DNA of 64,000 bases, taken from positions 110,008 through 174,007 of the forward strand of contig QOUV01000002.1 in assembly GCA_003862155.1 (NCBI GenBank), in the 5' to 3' direction. Below the pieces are notes generated by a model. The model was not told the origin of the DNA. It made no database searches and was given only the letters and a program-made list of their open reading frames with translations. This document shows, in pieces, positions 9,901-17,052 of the stretch. This DNA is from Lachnospiraceae bacterium. Its GTDB lineage: Bacteria > Bacillota > Clostridia > Lachnospirales > Lachnospiraceae. Position numbers and translations under genes: made by a program. The first letter of the stretch is position 1; every line of letters starts with the position of its first letter.

Positions 9901-10617
9901 GCGACAGCACTCGACGAACAGATCAGGGAAGGAGCGATGGACGTTTACAAATCCATGCCATCATCAAAGGAGTCAAGGATTCCGGCGTTCCTTAGCACGA
10001 TAGCTGGACATGATGCAGGAGCGGGACAGAACGCTAAAGCAGTACAGAAGAAGGCTTCGGGCGCGGAACGAGGTACCGCGATGCACAGATTTTTAGAGAA
10101 GCTGGATTTCTCTAAGGAGCCTCTGGGTGATACTTTGGATGAACAGATAGCCAGAGAGATCGAAAAGGGATTTCTTACTAAAGAGCAGGAGGGAATGCTC
10201 GACAAGAGGAAATTATCGACATTTCTCAAATCCTCTCTGGCCAGAAGAATGCAGCAGGCATTTAAGACAGGAGATTTATTCCGTGAGCAGGCTTTTGTCA
10301 CTGGCGACTCTCCGGAGCTGTTTTTTGGAGACCTCTCAGCTAAAGCGTCGGATGCACCTTTTTCTGATCAGGTAATTGTTCAGGGAATTATTGATGCATT
10401 TTTTGTAGAAAATGATAAAATAATACTTATAGATTACAAGACAGATTTTGTGAAGACAGAGGAAGAGCTTCTGGTCAAATACACGAAGCAGCTGCAGCTG
10501 TACCAGCTGGCGCTCGAGAGAGGGCTGGAACTTCCTGTCAGTGAGATGTACTTGTACTCTTTTGTGCTCGGAAAGACTGTCGCGGTTCCTCTGATAAAAA
10601 GAGAGAGTGACCATTGA
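6925..10617 (+). CDS. addA: AddA, ATP-dependent helicase/nuclease subunit A
   Basis: UvrD/Rep-type superfamily 1A 3'-5' helicase with a C-terminal nuclease domain. Landmarks include AAAGSGKTAVLVQR (Walker A, about 23-36), the first helicase motif TFTKAAAKEM, VDEYQDTN (Walker B, about 402-409), GDVKQSIYGFRNA, TIHKSKGLQFPVVF (about 787-800), LYVALTRA, and the nuclease active-site motif LIDYKTDF near 1168. Length 1230 is typical. It starts on ATGA overlapping addB, so the two are translationally coupled and made in equal amounts. A 61-base gap separates it from the next gene, probably in the same transcript. Confidence 0.97.
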   Translation: MNWTKAQENVIDSSDQSLLVTAAAGSGKTAVLVQRIISKITAENDPWDIDELLVVTFTKAAAKEMKERIYDALNKKLTENPSDHRIRSMRDRVFSADIRTIDSFCKNVVSEYFSQIDLDPDFRFMDSGETELLKQEVLETMIREEYEKGDEKFLGLSDMLSNKGDDSALSGIILNLYSKAQAYSWVSKYYDALRASVTDSDQDSIVETSWFKKLIDLIHKFADDTIPVAEQLKREISAENHDKVFDKLITNLDKDINFFRNISDSSSYNDLYSLSSTFKFEGVGKREILKKATDDDKSKADAWKTRRDQYRNYFEKRIKVFFLSKPLSDIVEEENQKAPFVREIIDLAEEFDHKFLAEKRDRKSYEFSDIEHFALEILTDPDGNITDAAKNYRRKYREVMVDEYQDTNELNERILSAVSRDSSNYFMVGDVKQSIYGFRNADPGIILRKSSEYQKDEKAPFRRIDLDQNFRSREYVIDTVNDIFRRIMIPELGGVAYDKDAELKTGATYYPALPDGQDNSTHTVVLLRDDSELKEQISDDKMELEATWAAQEIKKLFSSGFKVYDGKDSMRPVRYQDIAVILRSTKVNAAKILEIFNAYGIPAENAAATGYFSAPEVAATMNFLRLIDNPRQDVPMAGVLTSMYVGLSEEDIALIGTAHKDQRFHMAVLSEQADNSGRADLSADKRRRLDVFLTELSKLRGRKADTPVYELIAELYSDTGYDLLVSCLPGGERRRQNLLKLYDKAVAFSKTSFSGISAFISYIDRLKDYKTDEGEADVTHGNDAVQIMTIHKSKGLQFPVVFAMGLGKSFNKDKDKIETIKDRDITMPYIDVERHTRNDTVHFKTVRSINDDEGLGEELRVLYVALTRAEEKLYLVGTMNSKKLNTLIETGKNMKESAMSYTALKSSGSFFDFIIPALSKSGYHIDEPAASDFELAEEEIETDQKKLREELLGESSESVRRRALELAMNFTHPYSHRREVIPKQKYSVSEIKATALDEQIREGAMDVYKSMPSSKESRIPAFLSTIAGHDAGAGQNAKAVQKKASGAERGTAMHRFLEKLDFSKEPLGDTLDEQIAREIEKGFLTKEQEGMLDKRKLSTFLKSSLARRMQQAFKTGDLFREQAFVTGDSPELFFGDLSAKASDAPFSDQVIVQGIIDAFFVENDKIILIDYKTDFVKTEEELLVKYTKQLQLYQLALERGLELPVSEMYLYSFVLGKTVAVPLIKRESDH

Positions 10618-10678
10618 ACTTAGAGGGCAGTCGATTAAGGAGCGCGATCGGATATATTTTTGAAAGGGTTTTATTTCT

Positions 10679-10936
10679 ATGGTTTATGACAAGAAGGTGC
10701 TTCAGGTATTTCTCAAGAATCAGGGAAAGCTTTTCGACGAGTCGGTGGCTGATTCATTGGAGGAGGCCGACGAGTTTTTAGATGACTGCTGTGCTCAGGT
10801 TTGTGATTCGAAGAAGGCTTTAGTCAAGTACATGAAGGACAATCTCGACTGCGGCGGTATGAGTGACAGTGAGATACTTGATAGCGCTGAAGTTTTTGAT
10901 ATAGGCGACGGCAGATATCTGGTAGTGGAGGGGTGA
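10679..10936 (+). CDS. Small acidic protein of unknown function
   Basis: 85 residues, strongly acidic (SLEEADEFLDDCC...DNLDCGGMSDSEILDSAE), with three cysteines (CC about 36-37 and C near 58) and no signal or membrane segment. AAAGGG precedes the ATG. It sits between addA and a parvulin-like lipoprotein; its stop is one base before the next start, with which it probably shares a transcript. I do not recognise a family. The codon usage matches its neighbours, so I take it as a real gene. Confidence 0.7.
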   Translation: MVYDKKVLQVFLKNQGKLFDESVADSLEEADEFLDDCCAQVCDSKKALVKYMKDNLDCGGMSDSEILDSAEVFDIGDGRYLVVEG

Positions 10937-10937
10937 G

Positions 10938-11930
10938 ATGAGAAAGAAGATTTTAGCAGTAGTCATGGCCGCATGCCTTTTAGGAACATCGCTTTCGGGC
11001 TGCAGTGTAAATGGAAAGAAGGTATTTTTTCAGACTGTCCCGTCGGTGAATTCGGTTTTCAGGATAGGGTCACTGTCCTGTTCAAAGAAGACTGCAGCAG
11101 TCTATCTGGCGAATTACTATAATATCTATGGTACGGCTGGAGATATTGATCTCTGGAATGCTTCGTTAAATACTAACCGGCTTCGCGACAACATCAAGAA
11201 GGCCTGCCTTCACAGGCTCTCTATGGTCTATGCGCTGAATGTTTATGCATCTGACCATAAGATAACACTGTCACAGCAGGAGAAGGACCTCGTCGCAAAA
11301 GCAGCATCCAAATACATGGATTCGCTCAGTGCCGCAGATAAGGCCGGCCTTAGAATCAGCGAGAAAGATATAAAGGATATGTATGAGAACGAGGCTGTAG
11401 CCTCGAAGGTGTACAAATCCATAGTTTCGAAGACAGATGATGAGGTCTCTGATGAGGAAGCCAGAGTTATGGATGCGGTGATCATCACATTCGCTTACAG
11501 CTCTTCCGACAAAGCCAAAAAGGCGGAGAAGGAACTTAAAGACGGAAATGATATACAGATTGTGGCGAAGAAGTACTCCACTGATAAGAAGACCTCGGTT
11601 GTTATCTCGAAAGATTCCTGGCCGAAGGAAGTCGTAGATGCTGCCTTTGAACTCGAGAACGGCAAATATTCGAAGCCTGTCAAGAGTGGAAATAATATCT
11701 ATATTATTTACTGTACTTCAAAGTTTGATAAGAAGAAGTCGGAGCAGAACCGCGAGAAGATCATCAGCTCCAGAAAGCAGCGTGTACTCGACGGCATAAT
11801 ATCGGCTCAGAATAAGAAGGATTATTCGAGCATAGATCAGGACACGTGGAATTCAGTGGCGGATAGTATCGACGAGAAAGTCACGACAGACAGTTTCTTC
11901 GAGACCTTTTCTGAATTCATCAGTTTTTGA
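10938..11930 (+). CDS. PrsA/SurA-like lipoprotein, parvulin-type foldase
   Basis: 330 residues. The signal peptide ends in a lipobox (LLGTSLSGC, lipidated Cys near 22), which places it on the outer face of the membrane. The region 40-165 is a helical SurA-N-like chaperone part. Residues about 175-268 resemble a parvulin (PpiC) domain: VMDAVIITFAYSSSDKAKKAE, AKKYSTDKK, then VVDAAFELENGKYSKPVKSGNNIYIIYC. Some catalytic residues of parvulin are not obvious, so it may be only a chaperone. It probably helps secreted proteins fold. Immediate coupling with the preceding small gene is likely. PrsA itself is a possible name, but the match is too loose for a symbol. Confidence 0.75.
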   Translation: MRKKILAVVMAACLLGTSLSGCSVNGKKVFFQTVPSVNSVFRIGSLSCSKKTAAVYLANYYNIYGTAGDIDLWNASLNTNRLRDNIKKACLHRLSMVYALNVYASDHKITLSQQEKDLVAKAASKYMDSLSAADKAGLRISEKDIKDMYENEAVASKVYKSIVSKTDDEVSDEEARVMDAVIITFAYSSSDKAKKAEKELKDGNDIQIVAKKYSTDKKTSVVISKDSWPKEVVDAAFELENGKYSKPVKSGNNIYIIYCTSKFDKKKSEQNREKIISSRKQRVLDGIISAQNKKDYSSIDQDTWNSVADSIDEKVTTDSFFETFSEFISF

Positions 11931-12016
11931 ACTTTATTATGAATATTTATTCGCTCCGTTTAGCAAAATGTACAAAATATTGTCTGATTTTTTTAAAATT
12001 TTAGTTAAATCACGTA

Positions 12017-12045
12017 TTGGATTTTAGTTAGGGCGGTATTATAAT
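12017..12045 (+). promoter_or_regulatory. Sigma-A promoter for the Ala/Lys-rich protein gene
   Basis: TTGGAT (12017-12022), 17-bp spacer and TATAAT (12040-12045), about 46 bases before the start codon at 12092. The segment 11931-12016 before it is AT-rich and holds nothing else that I can identify. Confidence 0.75.
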
Positions 12046-12091
12046 TATATCAAATATAAACTTTACATAAACCCGAGAAAAGAGGTTCCTG

Positions 12092-12658
12092 ATGGCATCA
12101 AAATCAAAAAAATCAACAAATGCAGATATTTCTGCAACCGTTCGTGACATTTTAAATACGGGAGTAGAGGACACGAAGAAAGTGGCAGAAGGAGTTAAGA
12201 AGGAGACGGAGAAGGTAAAGATGGCTACAGCAAAGGCAGCAGCAGAGACTAAGGCAAAGGCAGAAGAGAAGAAGACTGAAGTTAAGGCTAAGGTAGAGGA
12301 GAAGAAAGCAGAAGCTGAGAAGAAGACTGCTCCTAAGAAGGCAGAAGCGAAGAAGACTTCTACAGCAGCTACGAAGACTGTAGCTGCAGCTAAGGCTACT
12401 ACGAAGAAAGCAGGAGCAGCAGTAAGAAAGGCAGCCGCAGCAGCTAAAGAGTCAGCTGAGGCTAAGGCTCAGGAGCCTAGAGTTATCGTACAGTACCAGG
12501 GAAATGACTACTACCTTGATGAGATTCTGAAGAATGCCAAGAAAGCTTATTCCAAGAAGTCGAAGAAGGTATTCAAGGACCTCAGAGTTTATATCAAGCC
12601 TGAAGAAGGTAAGGCTTACTATGTTGCAGATGACAATTTTGGCAGCGTAGACCTTTGA
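12092..12658 (+). CDS. DUF6465-type protein with histone H1-like Ala/Lys tail
   Basis: 188 residues in two parts. Residues 1-130 are almost only Ala, Lys, Glu and Thr (repeats such as KAKAEEKKTE and KKAEAKKTSTAA), like the tails of eukaryotic histone H1 or bacterial Hc1-type proteins. Residues 131-188 form a compact domain ending KPEEGKAYYVADDNFGSVDL, which I recognise as the small domain widespread in Lachnospiraceae and catalogued as DUF6465. The basic tail could bind DNA or RNA, but this is inference. It has its own promoter and its own terminator and so is a single-gene unit. GAGAAAAGAGG lies before the ATG. Confidence 0.8.
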   Translation: MASKSKKSTNADISATVRDILNTGVEDTKKVAEGVKKETEKVKMATAKAAAETKAKAEEKKTEVKAKVEEKKAEAEKKTAPKKAEAKKTSTAATKTVAAAKATTKKAGAAVRKAAAAAKESAEAKAQEPRVIVQYQGNDYYLDEILKNAKKAYSKKSKKVFKDLRVYIKPEEGKAYYVADDNFGSVDL

Positions 12659-12672
12659 TTTTTCGTGAAGTT

Positions 12673-12701
12673 GGACCGGGCGCAGACCTGGTCCTTTTTT
12701 T
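12673..12701 (+). terminator. Intrinsic terminator after the DUF6465-type gene
   Basis: 8-bp stem GGACCGGG (12673-12680) with CCTGGTCC (12687-12694), 6-nt loop, followed by seven T. Confidence 0.85.
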
Positions 12702-12769
12702 GTATTTTTTGACATTAAGTCATAAAATGACTGTGTTATCTGTGTATTATTTTAGCAAATCAGATTATT

Positions 12770-12803
12770 AACTGCCCATGTTTTAATACAGGGGCAGTTT
12801 TTA
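12770..12803 (+). terminator. Second hairpin, probable terminator
   Basis: AACTGCCC (12770-12777) pairs with GGGCAGTT (12792-12799) across a 14-nt loop, followed by TTTTA. It lies about 70 bases after the previous terminator and before the MacA-like gene, so it may be a backup terminator or part of the leader. The rest of 12804-12952 is very AT-rich, with a weak TTGTCA/TCAAAT promoter candidate at 12856-12884. Confidence 0.5.
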
Positions 12804-12952
12804 TTTTTCAAATATATCCCCTTAGTGATTTAATAGTATAAATATTTTCTGATATTTGTCACATATTTTTCACAGCTTTCAAATATCCTATTAAAAAACG
12901 TAAATAAAATTATTAAGTCTGTATTTTCCGAGCAGCAGATGGAGGTATCTGA

Positions 12953-14941
12953 ATGAAAAAGAAGAAACACTCAAAGAGAAAGCTGGCGGCCATTATCATT
13001 GTAATAGCCGTTGTAGTGGCCCTTATTGGGGTAGTGACTGCGAGGTCTAAGAGTAAAAAAGCCGCCGATTCAACTTCATCTGTAAAGAGCGTAAAGGTTT
13101 CGACAGGTACTATTAAGAATACGATCACTGCCAGCGGTACGCTTTCAGAATCCACTTCGACAGATGTTAAGATCCCTTCTGGACTTACCATTAAAAAAGT
13201 CCTCGTAGAACAGGGCGATACTGTAAAGAAAGGCGACTCTTTAGCTACTGTCGACATGACTTCTGTAAAGGAACAGATTTATCAGGTGAGAAATTCTATT
13301 TCATCGATCGATTCGACACTTAAGAGCATCAAGTCCAAGACATCTGCGAAGTATGTTTCACAGCGCGAGATGCTTAAAGCACAGAAGGCTGATTTGAAGA
13401 AGGAACTGAATGCTCTCTTAAAGATCAGGAAATCTGGAAAGATCACATCCACGGTTTCAGGAACTATTCAGTCGGTAAATGTTTCTGGATCAGATTCTTC
13501 CTCTACTTCGTCTTCATCATCCTCCTCTTCAACTACGCAGTCGTCTTCGGCTTCTACTTCATCCATTTCTTCTGCGCTTAGCGGTTCAGGTGTCAGCAAA
13601 AAATCGACAGGCAGCGGATCTTCTTCAGTCACAGCCGTCACACTTTCCGCAAAGGTGCCAGTGACTACATCAGACAGCACCTCTTCAGAAAAAAGCAGCA
13701 CTTCGGAAAACAGCAGCTCTTCTTCAAAAAACAGCACGGATTCGTCAAATGGAAGCACTTCTTCCTCAACTGATAACGGGACCTCTTCGAAAGACAGCAC
13801 ATCGTCAGGTAAAGAGAACAACACGAATTCGAATAAAGACAGCAGCGCTTCGAAGAATACGACACAAGAGAGCTCAAAGGCTGACAGCAGCAAATCTTCA
13901 ACCAAGAGTACAACTGGAAACAACTCATCCGCAAACCAGTACACTAACGGAAACAACTCAGCCGCAAGCAAGTACACTAACGGAAACAACTCAGCCGCAA
14001 GCCAGTATACTAATGGAAACAGCTCAGCCGCAAGCAAGAACACAGCTGGAAATAATTCATCAACTAGCCAGTACACTAACAGAAATAACTCAGCAGCAAG
14101 CCAGTACATGAATGGTGCAAATTCCAGCAGCAGTTCAGCAGCCACAAGTAACTCGGCACTGTCGAACAGTTCCAGAGCAACACTTTCAAACGGCTCGGGT
14201 TCTGCACTCAGCAGTTCAGCAGTTTCTTCACTTACGTCTGGTTCGGGCTCTACTGACAGTTCATCGTCCTCATACTCATCCTCATCTTCTGATGCTACCT
14301 ACACATCTGCATTTACGGTGGCTACAGGGGACAAGATGGATATAGCCCTTTCGGTAGATGAGCTCGATATTTTAAATGTAAAGAAGGGACAGAGTGTTAC
14401 GGTGACACTTGACGCCTTAGATGATAAGAGCTTTACAGGAGAGATCACAAAGGTATCGAAGATCGGGACGAACAGCGGTGGTTCGACAAAGTACACTGCG
14501 ACCTGCCAGATCGACAAGACCAGCAAGATGCTTGTAGGAATGAGTGCTACGGCAGTCATTGATGTAAAGTCAGCTGAAAATGTACTGACGATTCCTCTTT
14601 CGGCAGTTCAGGAACAGAACGGAAAGTCATATGTTTACACTACAAACAAGGATGGAAAGCTCGGTGGCAGGAAGACTGTAAAGACCGGCGTTTCAGACGA
14701 TTCGACAGTAGAGATCACCGATGGACTTTCAGAAGGCGATACAGTCTACTACAAAGACCTCTCGGGTCAGGAACTCACGAGCTCTCAGAACAGTATTTCA
14801 AATATGGGGACTAATATGCAGCAGGGCGGCGGAAATGGCGGCCGTGGCGGAAATAGTGAAAGCAGATCGGACGGGAATGGCGGAGGCGGCACTCCTCCAT
14901 CAGGAGGAAACGGCGGCCCCGGCGGAAACGGAGGCAACTAA
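12953..14941 (+). CDS. MacA-like membrane fusion (adaptor) protein with Ser/Asn-rich repeat insertion
   Basis: 662 residues; adaptor subunit of an ABC export system whose ATPase and permease follow directly. Residues about 9-29 are a membrane anchor (LAAIIIVIAVVVALIGVV). Then comes a lipoyl/HlyD half-motif (VKIPSGLTIKKVLVEQGDTV), a short coiled coil (about 105-155) and the return strand ITSTVSGTIQSV. From about 178 to 447 there is a Ser/Thr/Asn-rich low-complexity segment with 11-residue repeats (YTNGNNSAASK), followed by the beta-barrel and membrane-proximal domains (LSVDELDILNVKKGQSVTV, VGMSATAVIDV, LTIPLSAV). The end is Gly-rich. Usual family members are 350-450 residues; the insertion accounts for the excess. 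GGAGG precedes the ATG. Confidence 0.9.
   Translation: MKKKKHSKRKLAAIIIVIAVVVALIGVVTARSKSKKAADSTSSVKSVKVSTGTIKNTITASGTLSESTSTDVKIPSGLTIKKVLVEQGDTVKKGDSLATVDMTSVKEQIYQVRNSISSIDSTLKSIKSKTSAKYVSQREMLKAQKADLKKELNALLKIRKSGKITSTVSGTIQSVNVSGSDSSSTSSSSSSSSTTQSSSASTSSISSALSGSGVSKKSTGSGSSSVTAVTLSAKVPVTTSDSTSSEKSSTSENSSSSSKNSTDSSNGSTSSSTDNGTSSKDSTSSGKENNTNSNKDSSASKNTTQESSKADSSKSSTKSTTGNNSSANQYTNGNNSAASKYTNGNNSAASQYTNGNSSAASKNTAGNNSSTSQYTNRNNSAASQYMNGANSSSSSAATSNSALSNSSRATLSNGSGSALSSSAVSSLTSGSGSTDSSSSSYSSSSSDATYTSAFTVATGDKMDIALSVDELDILNVKKGQSVTVTLDALDDKSFTGEITKVSKIGTNSGGSTKYTATCQIDKTSKMLVGMSATAVIDVKSAENVLTIPLSAVQEQNGKSYVYTTNKDGKLGGRKTVKTGVSDDSTVEITDGLSEGDTVYYKDLSGQELTSSQNSISNMGTNMQQGGGNGGRGGNSESRSDGNGGGGTPPSGGNGGPGGNGGN
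13907..14137 (+). repeat. 33-bp in-frame tandem repeats in the MacA-like gene
   Basis: Units of 33 bp (11 codons, consensus YTNGNNSAASK/Q) start at 13907, 13940, 13973, 14006, 14039, 14072 and 14105. The central ones are nearly identical at DNA level, including TACACTAACGGAAACAACTC. The exact period keeps the frame open, so unit number can vary without breaking the protein. Confidence 0.85.
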
Positions 14942-15651
14942 TGGACGATAATAAAATGATCCTCCTTTCCGACGTTTCGAAAATTTACCATATTGGAGAC
15001 GATACGGTAAAGGCTTTAGATCATGCAAAAATGTATGTAGACAAAGGTGAATTTGTAAGCGTCATCGGTCCATCTGGATCGGGAAAATCGACACTTATGA
15101 ATATCGTCGGGTGTCTCGATACCGCGACTTCCGGGCAATATTTCTTAGATGGGCAGGAAGTTGCAGATTACTCGAGAAATGAGCTCGCCAGGATCAGAAA
15201 CAGAAAGATCGGATTTATTTTTCAGGATTTCAATCTGCTGCAGAAGCTTTCGGCCTACGAAAATGTGGAGCTGCCTCTTATATATCAGGGCCTCTCGCCT
15301 TCGAAGAGAAAAGAGCAGGTTGAAGATGCGCTGAATGCGATCGGACTATGGGACAGGAGAGATCACAGGCCGAACGAGCTCTCCGGTGGACAGAAGCAGA
15401 GGGTGGCGATAGCAAGAGCTCTCGCAACGCACCCGTCACTGTTTCTGGCGGATGAGCCGACAGGAAATCTCGACCAGAAGACAGGCGGGATGCTTCTCGA
15501 TATTTTTCACAGGCTGAATGAAGAAGGCAACACGATCCTTCTTATCACGCACGATCCGAATGTCGCGAAAGAGGCTTCGCGCTCGGTAAAAATTCTTGAC
15601 GGCCATGTTTCGGAAGCTAAGGACATGTCTGAGATTGAGGAGGTGGTCTGA
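14941..15651 (+). CDS. ABC transporter ATPase, MacB/LolD type
   Basis: 236 residues. Walker [10 protein letters not shown] (about 43-51), Q-loop FIFQDFNLL, signature [15 protein letters not shown], Walker [13 protein letters not shown] and H-loop LLITHDP are all intact. The DEPTGNLD form is typical of the MacB/FtsE/LolD family. Its ATG overlaps the stop of the adaptor (TAATG), and its stop overlaps the start of the permease, so the three are translationally coupled. It powers the permease encoded next; exported substrates are unknown and may be peptides or antimicrobials. Confidence 0.95.
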   Translation: MDDNKMILLSDVSKIYHIGDDTVKALDHAKMYVDKGEFVSVIGPSGSGKSTLMNIVGCLDTATSGQYFLDGQEVADYSRNELARIRNRKIGFIFQDFNLLQKLSAYENVELPLIYQGLSPSKRKEQVEDALNAIGLWDRRDHRPNELSGGQKQRVAIARALATHPSLFLADEPTGNLDQKTGGMLLDIFHRLNEEGNTILLITHDPNVAKEASRSVKILDGHVSEAKDMSEIEEVV

Positions 15652-16832
15652 TGATAAAATCCTCTTTTAAAATGGCATTTGCATCGGTTGCCTCGAACAA
15701 ACTCAGGTCATTTCTCACGATGCTTGGTATCATCATCGGAGTTGTGGCTTTAGTCGTCCTGCTCTCGATTACGAACAGTGCGACTTCGACGATTACAGAT
15801 ACGATCTCGTCGATCAGCACGAATAACATCACAGTTACGATCACAGATGACAAGGACAAACCGCTGTCACTTTCGGACCTTGACGATATCGCATCTTTAA
15901 AAAATGTGGCTGCCGTTGCCCCTTCAGCTGTATCCAGTGGAAACATCAGAAACGGTTCTGACACTGAGACTATAAAGCTTACCGGAACTACAGCTGACTA
16001 TCAGTCGATAAACGGTGTCGAGCTGGCTTCGGGCAGATTTATAAGGAGTGCCGATGTAGACAACCACACGAATGTCGCGGTAATAAACGCGGATACGGCT
16101 ATTGATATCCTCGGATGTTACAACACTTCGCAGGCCATTGGACAGAGCATTACGATAGACGGAATCCCTTACACTGTCATAGGCGTCGTGAAGCAGTCGG
16201 ACAACAAGGTACTGTCGCAGGCGTCTTATGAAGCGTATATCCCGTTTACTTCGCTTGAGAGGCTTTCGACGACGGTCAGGGATGTCACCAGCTTTGTGAT
16301 CGCGCCGAAAAGTGATGCGGTTTCAGACCTGGCGCAGCAGGAGATAAACAGTTACCTGCTTTCCAGGTTCTCGAATGATTCGGATGCTTTCACCGTTGTA
16401 AATATGAAGGTAATTGCCGATACGCTTAGCAAAGTCACAGGAGTAATGTCTCTGATGCTTGGAGGAATAGCTGCAATCTCGCTTCTGGTAGGAGGTATCG
16501 GAATCATGAACATAATGCTCGTTTCTGTCACCGAAAGAACGAAGGAGATAGGCATCAGAAAAGCCATCGGAGCGACAGAGGGCAGCATAATGCTTCAGTT
16601 CCTCATAGAGTCGCTTGTCCTCTGCCTGATTGGCGCGGGAATCGGACTTGGAATCAGTGCACTGATAATCGCCGGCATAAACGCGTTTACAGATTACACG
16701 TTCTGGCTCGATGCGAGAGTCTGCGTCGTCGCATCGATTTTCTCAATTGGCATTGGACTTATCTTCGGATTCTACCCGGCGAGAAAAGCCGCCCGCAAAG
16801 ATCCGATCGAAGCGCTGCACTATGCAGGATGA
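15651..16832 (+). CDS. ABC transporter permease, MacB/FtsX family
   Basis: 393 residues with the MacB plan: one N-terminal membrane helix (FLTMLGIIIGVVALVVLLSI, about 20-40), a large extracytoplasmic domain (about 45-265), then three helices (from about 268, including LLVGGIGIMNIMLVSVTERTKE). The signature TERTKEIGIRKAIGA of the FtsX domain is present. The tail FYPARKAARKDPIEALHY is the conserved end of the family. Works with the two preceding gene products as a tripartite exporter adapted to a Gram-positive envelope. It starts on TGATGA with the ATPase. Confidence 0.95.
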   Translation: MIKSSFKMAFASVASNKLRSFLTMLGIIIGVVALVVLLSITNSATSTITDTISSISTNNITVTITDDKDKPLSLSDLDDIASLKNVAAVAPSAVSSGNIRNGSDTETIKLTGTTADYQSINGVELASGRFIRSADVDNHTNVAVINADTAIDILGCYNTSQAIGQSITIDGIPYTVIGVVKQSDNKVLSQASYEAYIPFTSLERLSTTVRDVTSFVIAPKSDAVSDLAQQEINSYLLSRFSNDSDAFTVVNMKVIADTLSKVTGVMSLMLGGIAAISLLVGGIGIMNIMLVSVTERTKEIGIRKAIGATEGSIMLQFLIESLVLCLIGAGIGLGISALIIAGINAFTDYTFWLDARVCVVASIFSIGIGLIFGFYPARKAARKDPIEALHYAG

Positions 16833-16894
16833 CATTTCCCGTATATTTTCAACGATTACAGGGACCGCCTGATCAATTTCATATAAAATTTCTG

Positions 16895-16925
16895 GCACTC
16901 GTCTATGACGAGTGCTATTTTTCTC
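16895..16925 (+). terminator. Terminator after macAB-like operon, also CIRCE-like
   Basis: GCACTCGTC (16895-16903), loop TAT, GACGAGTGC (16907-16915), then TATTTTTCTC. It reads as a normal terminator. Its outer half-sites also match the heat-shock operator CIRCE (TTAGCACTC-N9-GAGTGCTAA): here it reads GGCACTC-N9-GAGTGCTA. It ends one base before the -35 box of the htpG promoter. Confidence 0.7.
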
Positions 16926-16954
16926 TTGACATTCAATAGCGGTAATACTACAAT
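16926..16954 (+). promoter_or_regulatory. Sigma-A promoter for htpG
   Basis: Consensus TTGACA (16926-16931), 17-bp spacer, TACAAT (16949-16954). Just downstream the sequence CAGTCGAC occurs twice (16964-16971 and 16999-17006), forming an inverted repeat AGTCGAC/GTCGACT across 29 bases in the leader, a possible operator or RNA hairpin. Confidence 0.85.
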
Positions 16955-17052
16955 ATATTTTAGCAGTCGACGGAATGGTTGGCTAATAATTTGCAGGACA
17001 GTCGACTAGAAAATAGATTTTTTTGATATTTTTATAAAGGAGTGGTATTTAC

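Noticed and set aside
13468..14145. 225-residue antisense frame in the MacA-like gene
   Set aside because: It is the complement of the Ser/Asn-rich repeat, with a Glu/Leu/Val composition produced by the codon bias of the sense strand.
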